Origin: Streptomyces sp. WAC 04229
GTDB lineage: Bacteria > Actinomycetota > Actinomycetes > Streptomycetales > Streptomycetaceae
Length of the DNA: 36,315 bases
Direction of reading: 5' to 3'
Assembly: GCF_003947455.1 (NCBI RefSeq)
Contig: NZ_QHJH01000067.1
Span: 1 to 36,315, forward strand
The position numbers and the translations under genes were made by a program. Of this stretch, positions 26,768 through 34,394 are shown piece by piece; position 1 is the first letter of the stretch; each line of letters begins with the position of its first letter. The notes under the pieces were generated by a model, which ran no database searches, was not told where the DNA came from, and was given only the letters and a program-made list of their open reading frames with translations.

Positions 26768-27595
26768 ATGTCCCACACCGCTCACATACGCAGCCACCGG
26801 AAGCCCCGCCGCAGCGCGTCGAAAATCGCGATGCGGGCCGGAGTTGCCGGTGGCGTCCTCAGCACCCTGGCAGTCGCCGGTGCGTCGGGGTCGGCCAACG
26901 CGGCCGAACCGGTGACGCAGACCCTCGAACTGCCCACCCTGACGGCCGACCTGGCCGCTCAGGTCGCCCAGTCCGCCGACGTCACGCAGCAGGCGGCGTC
27001 GAGCTACGAGCTGCGTGCCGAGCGTGACGCGGCTGCCGCCAAGGCCGCCAAGCAGGCCAAGGCCGACCTCGCCGACGCCAAGAAGAAGGCCGCGGAGGCC
27101 AAGAAGAAGGCCGAGGAGGCCGAGCGCAAGGAGGCCGCCGAGCGCGCCGCCCGCAGCGCCGAGCGCACCACCCTCAGCGCCTCCGCGGACACCGGCACCT
27201 CCGGCAGCTCGGACAGCGGCACCAGCACGTCCACCGCCACCGGTTCGGCCGCCGCGGTCGTCGCCTTCGCGCAGGCGCAGGTCGGCAAGGCGTATGTCTC
27301 CGGCGCCACCGGCCCGTCCGCCTACGACTGCTCCGGTCTCGTGCAGGCCGCCTTCAAGCAGGTCGGCATCAGCCTCCCCCGGGTCTCCCAGGACCAGTCG
27401 ACCGCCGGCACCCAGGTCGGCCTCGGCAACCTCCAGCCGGGCGACATCCTGTACTGGGGTGGCGCGGGCAGCGCATACCACGTGGGCATCTACGTCGGCG
27501 ACGGCATGTTCGTCGGCGCGCAGAACTCCTCCACGGGCGTCGTCAAGCAGACGCTCGACTACGACCCGCCGAGCGGCGCGGTCCGCGTGCTGTAG
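26768..27595 (+). CDS. Secreted NlpC/P60-family peptidoglycan endopeptidase
   Basis: Probable secreted cell-wall hydrolase cutting peptide stems, 275 aa from this start. The signal peptide has a basic N-region (HIRSHRKPRRSASK), a hydrophobic core (GVAGGVLSTLAVAGA) and cleavage near SANA-AEP. Residues ~75-130 form an Ala/Lys/Glu coiled coil (AKKKAAEAKKKAEEAERKEA), then a Ser/Thr/Gly linker. The C-terminal ~110 residues are the NlpC/P60 domain, with catalytic Cys in YDCSGLVQAAF and His in AYHVGIYVGDGMF. Start: ATG at 26768 gives the best signal peptide but has a weak ribosome site. ATG at 26738 or GTG at 26711 are in frame. It is monocistronic, with a terminator after it. Confidence 0.92.
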   Translation: MSHTAHIRSHRKPRRSASKIAMRAGVAGGVLSTLAVAGASGSANAAEPVTQTLELPTLTADLAAQVAQSADVTQQAASSYELRAERDAAAAKAAKQAKADLADAKKKAAEAKKKAEEAERKEAAERAARSAERTTLSASADTGTSGSSDSGTSTSTATGSAAAVVAFAQAQVGKAYVSGATGPSAYDCSGLVQAAFKQVGISLPRVSQDQSTAGTQVGLGNLQPGDILYWGGAGSAYHVGIYVGDGMFVGAQNSSTGVVKQTLDYDPPSGAVRVL

Positions 27596-27615
27596 CACTC
27601 GGGCGCATCCGTAGG

Positions 27616-27648
27616 AAGGGCCGCAGCCGCTCGGGGGCTGCGGCCCTT
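27616..27648 (+). terminator. Hairpin terminator after the NlpC/P60 gene
   Basis: A 13-bp perfect inverted repeat: AAGGGCCGCAGCC at 27616-27628 pairs with GGCTGCGGCCCTT at 27636-27648 around a 7-nt loop. It begins 20 nt after the stop at 27595. It has no U-tract, as is common in streptomycetes. Confidence 0.85.
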
Positions 27649-28008
27649 CGCCACGTCCCGACGCCCCTCACGTCCCTCTCGGCGCCCGCCGCCACGCGCC
27701 GGCTCGCCACCGCGCACCCGCGCCCCGTCGCCCCGTCGCACCCCTCAGCGCCCCGTCGCCTTTCTGCGACCCGCGTCGGGGGCGCGGGAGAGCGACAGGG
27801 TGCCCAGAGGGCGGGGAGGCGCCGTGGGGCGGCGAGAGTGCCCCGCGACGTCCCGCACGCCCCCCGGCCACTCACTCCCCCTCTGCCCACGCACCGCGTG
27901 CCATCGTCCCCCCTCCCGGATCACGCGCGGCCCGCCGCGCCTCCTGGCATGCTCGGGCGCGGGCCGGCGCTTCCGTCGGTCCGTTCACGAGCCGGAGGAG
28001 AGAACGTC
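27649..28008. other. Gene-free intergenic stretch before def
   Basis: About 360 bp, extremely GC-rich with C-runs on the plus strand and short repeats of the type CGCCCCGTCGC (around 27720-27760). Open frames on both strands here are Arg/Pro/Gly-rich and have no family resemblance. The deformylase promoter must lie in this stretch or further upstream, but I could not identify it. Confidence 0.6.
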
Positions 28009-28649
28009 ATGCCGAGTGTGTTCGTACAGGGGCGGCCCGCCGCCGCGTATCCGCCGCTCGCGCCCGAGGCCCGGCGCGGGTCGGTGCGGCGCGTGACGGA
28101 GGTCGGTGAGGAGGTGCTGCACAAGCCCTGCCGGGACGTCACCGAGTTCGGTCCCGACCTGGCCGCGCTCATCGACGACATGTTCCGCACGATGTACGTC
28201 GCCGAAGGGGCGGGGCTGGCGGCCAATCAGGTCGGGGTCGCACTGCGGCTGTTCGTCTACGACTGCCCGGACGACGACGGTGTCCGACATGTCGGACACA
28301 TCGTGAACCCGGTCCTGCAGCCCCTGGACCCGGCCGACCGGCGGCTGCTGGACGAGGGCGAGGGGTGCCTGTCGGTGCCGGGCGCCGTCAGGGCCGTACC
28401 GCGGCCCGACCGGGCCGTCGTACGGGGCCTGGACAAGGACGGGCAGCCGCTGCTCGTCGAGGGCACCGGCTACTTCGCGCGCTGCCTCGCCCACGAGACC
28501 GACCACGTGAACGGGCAGGTATACCTGGACCGGCTCTCCGCGCGGGAGCGGAAGGCCGCGCTGCGGCAGTCGGCGGACCGGCGCCCGCGGAGGTCTTCGC
28601 GCGCCGGGACGCCAACGCCCGCGCCCTCGACGAGGGGCCCGAGGGCTGA
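28009..28649 (+). CDS. def: Peptide deformylase with apparent C-terminal frameshift
   Basis: Metal-dependent enzyme that removes the N-formyl group from nascent proteins. All three motifs are intact: GAGLAANQVG (67-76), GEGCLSVPG with metal ligand Cys120, and LAHETDHVNG with His162, Glu163 and His166. ATG at 28009 has a GGAGGAG site upstream. Near 28580-28590 the reading frame appears broken. After RQSADRRP the open frame reads an unrelated Arg/Pro-rich sequence to 28845, antisense to the neighbouring gene. A shift by one base restores AEVFARRDANARALDEGPEG and a stop at 28647-28649, the expected end. One C missing from the run near 28583 would explain it. The coordinates given are the frame-corrected gene, so their length is not a multiple of three. 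The uncorrected frame would be 28009-28845. Confidence 0.85.
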
Positions 28650-29933
28650 TCACGCCTTGGGCGCGACCTTGCTCAGTCCGTTGATGATGCGGTCCATCGC
28701 GTCGCCGCCCGTCGGGTCCGTCAGGTTGGCGAGCATCTTGAGGGTGAACTTCATCAGGACGGGGTGGGTGAGGCCGCGCTGGGCCGCGATCTGCATGACC
28801 TTCGGGTTGCCGATGAGCTTCACGAAGGCGCGGCCCAGCGTGTAGTAGCCGCCGTAGGTGTCCTTCAGGACGCGCGGGTAGCGCTGGAGGGCGATCTCCC
28901 GCTGGGCCGGCGTGGCCCGCGCGTGCGCCTGCACGATGACGTCGGCGGCGATCTGGGCGGACTCCATGGCGTAGGCGATGCCCTCGCCGTTGAAGGGGTT
29001 CACCAGGCCGCCGGCGTCGCCGACCAGGAGCAGGCCCTTGGTGTAGTGGGGCTGCCGGTTGAAGGCCATGGGCAGGGCGGCGCCGCGGATCGGGCCGGTC
29101 ATGTTGTCCGGGGTGTAGCCCCAGTCCTCGGGCATGGACGCGCACCAGGCCTTGAGGATCTCTCGCCAGTCGAGGTCCTTGAAGGAGGCGGAGGTGTTCA
29201 GCACGCCCAGGCCGACGTTGGAGGTGCCGTCGCCCATGCCGAAGATCCAGCCGTAGCCCGGCAGCAGACGGTCCTGGGGGCCGCGGCGGTCCCACAGTTC
29301 CAGCCAGGACTCCAGGTAGTCGTCGTCGTGGCGGGGCGAGGTGAAGTACGTGCGGACCGCGACGCCCATCGGGCGGTCCTCGCGGCGGTGCAGGCCCATC
29401 GCCAGGGACAGCCGCGTCGAGTTGCCGTCGGCGGCCACGACCAGCGGCGCGTGGAAGGTGACCTCGCGCTTGTCCTCGCCCAGCTTGGCGTGCACGCCGG
29501 TGATGCGGCCGGTGCGGTCGTCGACGACGGGGGCGCCGACGTTGCAGCGCTCGTACAGGCGGGCGCCGGCCTTCTGGGCCTGCCGGGCGAGCTGCTCGTC
29601 GAAGTCGTCGCGCTTGCGGACGAGTCCGTAGTCCGGGAAGGAGGCCAGATCCGGCCAGTCCAGCTGGAGGCGGGAGCCGCCGCCGATGATGCGCAGGCCC
29701 TTGTTGCGCAGCCAGCCGGCCTCCTCGGAGATGTCGATGCCCATGGCGACGAGCTGCTTGACCGCGCGCGGGGTCAGTCCGTCGCCGCAGACCTTCTCCC
29801 GGGGGAAGGCGGTCTTCTCCAGCAGGAGGACGTCGAGCCCAGCCTTGGCCAGGTGGTACGCGGCCGTGGAGCCGGCTGGCCCCGCGCCCACGACGATCAC
29901 ATCGGCGGTGTTTTCGGAGAGGGGCTCGGTCAC
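28650..29933 (-). CDS. FAD-dependent geranylgeranyl/menaquinone prenyl-chain reductase (MenJ-like)
   Basis: Flavoprotein of the geranylgeranyl reductase family, 427 aa, which saturates isoprenoid double bonds. The FAD fold DVIVVGAGPAGSTAAYHLAKAG (GxGxxG at 16-21) begins directly at the N-terminus. The family motif KVCGDGLTPRA and the second FAD segment LLLVGDAGGLVNPFNGEGIAYAMES are present. I chose GTG at 29933 because GGGGAG lies 8 nt upstream and the N-terminus is standard. ATG at 29984 or GTG at 30005 would add about 17-24 residues. A -10-like TAGACT lies upstream at about 29990. Its placement between nuo and menG/mqnC suggests it partially reduces the menaquinone side chain, as MenJ does in mycobacteria. 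Chlorophyll-type or archaeal-lipid substrates are not expected here. Confidence 0.88.
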   Translation of the reverse strand: MTEPLSENTADVIVVGAGPAGSTAAYHLAKAGLDVLLLEKTAFPREKVCGDGLTPRAVKQLVAMGIDISEEAGWLRNKGLRIIGGGSRLQLDWPDLASFPDYGLVRKRDDFDEQLARQAQKAGARLYERCNVGAPVVDDRTGRITGVHAKLGEDKREVTFHAPLVVAADGNSTRLSLAMGLHRREDRPMGVAVRTYFTSPRHDDDYLESWLELWDRRGPQDRLLPGYGWIFGMGDGTSNVGLGVLNTSASFKDLDWREILKAWCASMPEDWGYTPDNMTGPIRGAALPMAFNRQPHYTKGLLLVGDAGGLVNPFNGEGIAYAMESAQIAADVIVQAHARATPAQREIALQRYPRVLKDTYGGYYTLGRAFVKLIGNPKVMQIAAQRGLTHPVLMKFTLKMLANLTDPTGGDAMDRIINGLSKVAPKA

Positions 29934-30031
29934 GGCGGGATCTCCCCAGAGTTCGAAATCTGCGTGCCGACGGGCACTGGACATGGGCAGTCTATTCAGC
30001 GTCACCGATCACCCGGCTGAAGGGCTGCCCA

Positions 30032-30547
30032 GTGAACCGAGCTGTGCCCGTTGTACGGTTGCGCGTCCCCACCGACGAGGACGCCGTCGCCTGGCACCGG
30101 ATCTTCGCCGATCCGGACGTCATGGAGTTCCACGGCGGCCGGGCGGCGGAACTGTCCGTCTACGAGGAGCTGACCGCGCGCCAGCGCCGGCACGACGCCG
30201 AGCACGGCTTCTGCCTGTGGTCCATGGTGGACGAGTCCGGGCAGGTCATAGGCTTCACCGGCGCCCAGCCGTGGCCGGGCGACTGGGGGCCCAAGGGCGA
30301 GATCGAGATCGGCTGGCGGCTCGGGCGGGCGCACTGGGGCAAGGGGTACGTCACGGAGGCGGCCCGCCAGACGCTGGAGCGGGTGCGCGGGGCGGGCGTG
30401 GCGGAGGTGGTCGCGATGGTCAACGCGCGCAACGCCCGGTCCATCGCGGTCACGGAACGGCTGGGCATGCGGCTCGCCGAGGTCTTCACCATCCCCGGCT
30501 CCGACAGGAAGGGCCACTGCTACCGCCTCCCCCTCCACGGAGCGTGA
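30032..30547 (+). CDS. GNAT-family N-acetyltransferase (RimJ/RimL type)
   Basis: 171-aa acetyl-CoA-dependent acetyltransferase of unknown substrate. The N-terminus (VVRLRVPTDEDAVAWHRIFADPDV) is typical of the RimJ/RimL-like subfamily. The acetyl-CoA pyrophosphate loop is in GWRLGRAHWGKGYVTEAA, and the last strands include NARNARSIAVTERLGMRLAE. GTG at 30032 has GAAGGG about 9 nt upstream. It is divergent from the FAD-dependent reductase with roughly 100 bp between starts, so the two share a promoter region. Confidence 0.9.
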   Translation: MNRAVPVVRLRVPTDEDAVAWHRIFADPDVMEFHGGRAAELSVYEELTARQRRHDAEHGFCLWSMVDESGQVIGFTGAQPWPGDWGPKGEIEIGWRLGRAHWGKGYVTEAARQTLERVRGAGVAEVVAMVNARNARSIAVTERLGMRLAEVFTIPGSDRKGHCYRLPLHGA

Positions 30548-30640
30548 CTCAGTGTAATCGACTGTCACAGAAAGCCACTTGGTGCTTCCGGGCGGTACGC
30601 GGCGGAGCTACGCTGCCGGGTACCGCTGGGGGTGACGTCC

Positions 30641-31021
30641 GTGCGCCTGGTACCCGAGAAGCCCGATGTCCACGTACCGCGCCTGGTCGGCCTGATGGCC
30701 GTGGACGCGCGGGAGACGGCACGCGTGCGGGGCCTGTCCCTGTACGCGTCGGACCGGCCCGATGTGCGACTCGCCGTCGTCGACCACGTCGTACGCCAGT
30801 TTCCGCAGCCCGGGGCGCGGGTGCCGCGGGAGTCGACGGTGTACGTGTGGTTCGACTTCGGGGAGGGCGAGGGCGGCGGGGGCATCCGCGAGCCGCGGGT
30901 GCCGCGGCCGCCGCCGGGCGGGCTCCGGCGGGAGCTGGCCGAGCCGGACGCCGAACCGGGCGAACCGGGCGGGACACCGCCCGGCCCCGCGCCCTACTGC
31001 GCGGCGCTCAGCTCGCCTTGA
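30641..31021 (+). CDS. Short PASTA-domain protein
   Basis: 126-aa protein with one PASTA-like domain in about residues 10-72: VPRLVGLMAVDARETARVRGL, then VVRQFPQPGARVPRESTVYVWF. These are the usual PxVxG...A...GL and QxPxxGxxV...V signatures. No signal peptide or membrane segment is visible and there is no kinase domain. The rest is Pro/Gly/Glu-rich and probably disordered. I chose GTG at 30641 because GGGGGTGA lies 6 nt upstream. GTG at 30632 is the in-frame alternative. The 3' end overlaps the convergent menG gene by 14 nt. The function is unknown; PASTA domains elsewhere bind peptidoglycan, but a cytoplasmic protein would not. Confidence 0.72.
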   Translation: MRLVPEKPDVHVPRLVGLMAVDARETARVRGLSLYASDRPDVRLAVVDHVVRQFPQPGARVPRESTVYVWFDFGEGEGGGGIREPRVPRPPPGGLRRELAEPDAEPGEPGGTPPGPAPYCAALSSP

Positions 31022-31703
31022 AGCCCCGGTGCAGCGCCACCACGCCGCCCGTCAGGTTCCGCCACGCCACCTTCGACCAGCCCGCCTCGCCCAGCCGCCG
31101 GGCGAGCGCCGGCTGGTCGGGCCAGGCGCGGATCGACTCGGCGAGGTAGACGTACGCGTCCGGGTTGGACGACACCGCGCGGGCCACCGGCGGCAGGGCG
31201 CGCATCAGGTACTCGGTGTAGACGGTCCGGAACGGCGTCCACGTCGGGTGCGAGAACTCGCAGATGACGACCCGGCCGCCGGGCCGCGTCACCCGGTACA
31301 TCTCGCGCAGCGCCGCGTCCGTGTCCTGCACGTTGCGCAGCCCGAAGGAGATGGTGACGGCGTCGAAGACGTCGTCGGCGAACGGCAGCCGCGTCGCGTC
31401 GCCCGCGGTGAACGGCAGCCACGAGTGCCGGTCCTTGCCCACCTGGAGCATGCCGAGGGAGAAGTCGCAGGGGACGACGTACGCGCCGGTGCGGGCGAAG
31501 GGCAGCGACGAGGTCGCCGTACCGGCCGCGAGGTCGAGGACCTTCTGCGCCGGGCGGGCGTCGACGGCGTCGGCGACCTCCTTGCGCCACGCCCGGTCCT
31601 GGCCGAGCGACAGCACGGCGTTCGTCAGGTCGTACCGTCGCGCGACGTGGTCGAACATCGAGGCGACTTCGTGCGGCTGCTTGTTCAGGCTGGCTCGGGT
31701 CAC
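31008..31703 (-). CDS. menG: Demethylmenaquinone methyltransferase
   Basis: SAM-dependent C-methyltransferase of the UbiE/MenG family that makes menaquinone from demethylmenaquinone, the last step of either menaquinone route, 231 aa. It shows FDHVARRYDLTNAVLSLGQD near the N-terminus, the SAM motif VLDLAAGTATSSLPFA (about 55-70), and VTISFGLRNVQD with GGRVVICEFSHP. GTG at 31703 has no obvious ribosome site. It heads away from the degenerate amidohydrolase gene (32336-31734), 30 nt downstream on the same strand, so it is probably co-transcribed with mqnC. Confidence 0.95.
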   Translation of the reverse strand: MTRASLNKQPHEVASMFDHVARRYDLTNAVLSLGQDRAWRKEVADAVDARPAQKVLDLAAGTATSSLPFARTGAYVVPCDFSLGMLQVGKDRHSWLPFTAGDATRLPFADDVFDAVTISFGLRNVQDTDAALREMYRVTRPGGRVVICEFSHPTWTPFRTVYTEYLMRALPPVARAVSSNPDAYVYLAESIRAWPDQPALARRLGEAGWSKVAWRNLTGGVVALHRGFKAS

Positions 31704-31733
31704 CGGGCCATTGTCGCAGGCGGCCCCGGCCGA

Positions 31734-32336
31734 CTACGCGCGCCGGTACACCAGACGACCGCCCACGACGGTCGCCACGCACGTCGAGGCGCCCTCCCGC
31801 ACGAGCGCGGCCCGGTCGGGCACGTCGAACACCGCGAACCGCGCGGGCTTCCCGGCGCCGAGGCCCGGCAGCAGCACGAGGGGCACCGGGGAGAAGGCGG
31901 CGGGCCCGGGCAGCGTGGCCGGCCGCCCCGCCAAGGCGAGTCCCGGCCTGCGCACCGCGTCCAGGGCCGCGCGCTCGCGCAGTTCACCGGCGACCGCGAC
32001 CGTGCCGTGCGCCAGCATGCGCTGCACACCGCGGCGTGCGCTGGCGCCCCGCGCGGACGGGGAGCTGTCCAGCAGGGCCCGCGCGCGCTCCCCGAAGAGC
32101 GGCTCGATGCCGAGCCGGTCCGCCTCGCGCGGGTCGGGGTGGTACGCCTGCTCCAGCAGCTCCGGACCGTACGGGTTGAGCAGGCCGGGCGTCAGGATGC
32201 CGGGCCACCTCCGCAGCCGCGCGCCCGGGTGGGCGGCGGCCAGCTCCTCGTACGGGCCGACGGCGGCGAGCTGCGCGCCGTCGACCAGGACGGCCGCCTC
32301 GGGCGAGGCCTCGGCGACGTGGATCGTCGTGGGCAC
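31734..32336 (-). CDS. Degenerate amidohydrolase-like protein (imidazolonepropionase-like domain)
   Basis: 200-aa protein that reads like the two ends of an amidohydrolase joined together. It has an N-terminal beta-sandwich part (VLVDGAQLAAVGPYEEL, then PGILTPGLLNPYGPE) and a C-terminal part (GAGKPARFAVFDVPD, then ATVVGGRLVYRR). A full amidohydrolase is 400 residues or more. The metal motif after PGLLN, normally HxH, is replaced by PYGPE, and most of the TIM barrel is missing. Catalysis of the usual kind is therefore unlikely. GTG at 32336 has GAGGT upstream and begins 7 nt after the mqnC stop, so it belongs to the menaquinone operon. It may be a structural or regulatory partner, or a relic. 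I cannot assign a function. Confidence 0.75.
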   Translation of the reverse strand: MPTTIHVAEASPEAAVLVDGAQLAAVGPYEELAAAHPGARLRRWPGILTPGLLNPYGPELLEQAYHPDPREADRLGIEPLFGERARALLDSSPSARGASARRGVQRMLAHGTVAVAGELRERAALDAVRRPGLALAGRPATLPGPAAFSPVPLVLLPGLGAGKPARFAVFDVPDRAALVREGASTCVATVVGGRLVYRRA

Positions 32337-32343
32337 GGTGACC

Positions 32344-33543
32344 TCAGTTGGGCGCGAGCAGCTTCAGTTCGGGGTGGGCGGTGCCGCCCTCGATGGCCGT
32401 GGACGAGATGTGGGAGACCACGCGCTCGTCGACGGGGTCGTTGGCCGGGTCGTCGTGCACGACCAGGTGCTCGTAGGTCGTGGCGCGCTGCGCGGGGACG
32501 CGTCCGGCCTTGCGGATCAGGTCGATGATCTCCAGCCGGTTGGAGCGGTGCTTGGCGCCGGCCGACGACACCACGTTCTCCTCCAGCATGATCGACCCGA
32601 GGTCGTCGGCGCCGTAGTGCAGGGAGAGCTGGCCGACCTCCTTGCCGGTGGTCAGCCACGAGCCCTGGATGTGGGCGACGTTGTCCATGAAGAGGCGGGC
32701 GATGGCGATCATCCGCAGGTACTCGAAGAGCGTGGCCTGCGTGCGGCCCTTCAGGTGGTTGTTCTCGGGCTGGTAGGTGTACGGGATGAAGGCGCGGAAG
32801 CCGCCGGTGCGGTCCTGCACGTCCCGGATCATGCGCAGGTGCTCGATGCGCTCGGCGTTGGTCTCGCCGGTGCCCATCAGCATGGTGGACGTCGACTCCA
32901 CGCCGAGGCCGTGCGCGATCTCCATGATCTCCAGCCAGCGCTCGCCGGACTCCTTGAGCGGCGCGATCGCCTTGCGGGGGCGCTCGGGGAGCAGTTCGGC
33001 ACCGGCGCCGGCGAAGGAGTCGAGACCGGCGGTGTGGATGCGCTGGATCGCCTCCTCCACGGAGACCTTCGAGATCCGCGCCATGTGCTCGACCTCGCTC
33101 GCCCCCAGGCTGTGGATGACGAGCTGCGGGAACTCCGCCTTGATGGCCGCGAAGTGCTTCTCGTAGTACTCCACGCCGTAGTCCGGGTGGTGGCCGCCCT
33201 GGAACATGATCTGCGTGCCGCCCAGCTCGACGGTCTCCGCGCAGCGGCGCAGGATGTCGTCGAGGTCGCGGCTCCAGCCCTTCTTGGTGTCCTTGGGGGC
33301 CGCGTAGAAGGCGCAGAACTTGCACGCCGTGACGCACACGTTCGTGTAGTTGATGTTGCGCTCGATGATGTACGTGGCGATGTGCTCGGTACCGGCGTAC
33401 CTGCGCCTGCGTACGGCGTCGGCGGCGGCGCCCAGCGCGTGCAGCGGGGCGTCGCGGTAGAGGTCGAGCGCCTCTTCGGGGGTGATCCGCCCACCGGCGG
33501 CGGCGCGGTCGAGGATGGGCTGAAGGTCGGCCTTCTCGGTCAC
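32344..33543 (-). CDS. mqnC: Cyclic dehypoxanthinyl futalosine synthase (radical SAM)
   Basis: Radical SAM enzyme of the futalosine menaquinone pathway that cyclises dehypoxanthine futalosine, 399 aa. The [4Fe-4S]-SAM motif is CVTACKFC (Cys70, 74, 77) preceded by ERNINYTNVC. Other family segments are GGTQIMFQGGHHPDYGVEYYE, SFAGAGAELLPERPRK and STSTMLMGTGET. GTG at 33543 has GAAAGG upstream. It is probably first in an operon with the amidohydrolase-like gene and menG. Other mqn genes are not in the window. The paralogue MqnE shares the fold, but length and wording fit MqnC better. Confidence 0.94.
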   Translation of the reverse strand: MTEKADLQPILDRAAAGGRITPEEALDLYRDAPLHALGAAADAVRRRRYAGTEHIATYIIERNINYTNVCVTACKFCAFYAAPKDTKKGWSRDLDDILRRCAETVELGGTQIMFQGGHHPDYGVEYYEKHFAAIKAEFPQLVIHSLGASEVEHMARISKVSVEEAIQRIHTAGLDSFAGAGAELLPERPRKAIAPLKESGERWLEIMEIAHGLGVESTSTMLMGTGETNAERIEHLRMIRDVQDRTGGFRAFIPYTYQPENNHLKGRTQATLFEYLRMIAIARLFMDNVAHIQGSWLTTGKEVGQLSLHYGADDLGSIMLEENVVSSAGAKHRSNRLEIIDLIRKAGRVPAQRATTYEHLVVHDDPANDPVDERVVSHISSTAIEGGTAHPELKLLAPN

Positions 33544-33621
33544 CGGCGTCCCTTTCGCAAGGTTCGTAAGGGTTGTGGACGGACCTGCCCAGCGTACGCC
33601 AGGGTCTTCGGGCGTCCGCGC

Positions 33622-34359
33622 TCAGGCCGCGTAGGCCCCGGCCAGTACGCCGAGGAAGGCGCCCGCGATCAGGAACGGACCGAACGGGATCGCCGTCTTG
33701 CGGCCCGCGCGGCGTGCGACGAGGAGGGCGCCGCCGTAGAACGCGCCGAGCAGGAACCCGGCGAAGGTGCCCAGCATCAGCGTGGGCCAGCCGTACCAGC
33801 CGAGGACGGCGCCCGCGGTGAGGGCCAGCTTCACGTCGCCGAAGCCCATGCCGGCCGGGTTGATGAGGAACAGGACGAGGTAGCCGGCGCCGAGCGCGAG
33901 GGCGCCCAGCAGGGCGGTCGTCCACTCCCCCGCGTGCTCGGGCACCAGCGCGGCGAGGCCCAGGAGGGCGACGGCGGCGACGGCCAGCGGCAGGGTGAGG
34001 GGGTCGGGCAGCCGCCGTACCCGGAGGTCGACGACGGCCAGCAGCACGCCGGGCGGCGCGAGCAGCAGCCAGACGGCCAGCTCGGGCCGGGTGCCGGTGG
34101 CGGCGGCGAGGGCGGCGCAGACGAGCGCGGTGACGAGGGCGAGGGGCACGGCGCGGTGGCCGTAGGACGGCTCGTCGGCCGGGCACTGACCGCACCGGGC
34201 CCGCCCCAGCCAGCCGCGCACCGGATGCTCCTGCGGGCACCGCTCGCGCCATGCTTCCCCCGACGGGGCGGAGAAGCGGTAGGCGGCCCGCGGCAGCAGC
34301 GCGCCCGTCGCCGCGCCCCAGAGCGCGGCGACGAGGACGGCCAGGAGGTAGGGGTCCAT
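33622..34359 (-). CDS. Prepilin peptidase (A24 family)
   Basis: Polytopic aspartyl protease that cleaves type IV/Flp prepilin leader peptides, 245 aa. The two catalytic Asp are present: Asp111 in LAVVDLRVRRLPD and Asp175 in the GxGD motif PAGMGFGDVKLAL. About seven hydrophobic segments are visible. The N-terminal cytoplasmic loop has RCPQEH and RCGQCP (Cys41, 56, 59), a three-Cys remnant of the usual four-Cys zinc site. The frame is open far upstream, but ATG at 34359 gives the family N-terminus (MDPYLLAVLVAALWGAATGALLP) and lies 35 nt after the preceding gene. No pilin or secretion ATPase is visible, as the window ends soon after. Confidence 0.9.
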   Translation of the reverse strand: MDPYLLAVLVAALWGAATGALLPRAAYRFSAPSGEAWRERCPQEHPVRGWLGRARCGQCPADEPSYGHRAVPLALVTALVCAALAAATGTRPELAVWLLLAPPGVLLAVVDLRVRRLPDPLTLPLAVAAVALLGLAALVPEHAGEWTTALLGALALGAGYLVLFLINPAGMGFGDVKLALTAGAVLGWYGWPTLMLGTFAGFLLGAFYGGALLVARRAGRKTAIPFGPFLIAGAFLGVLAGAYAA

Positions 34360-34394
34360 ACCGATGTCCGTCCGGAGCACGCCGGTCGCCCGGG

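Noticed and set aside
27543..27890. A minus-strand frame covering the region before def
   Set aside because: Arg/Ala/Gly-rich translation that overlaps the terminator and the 3' end of the NlpC/P60 gene. No ribosome site or family features.
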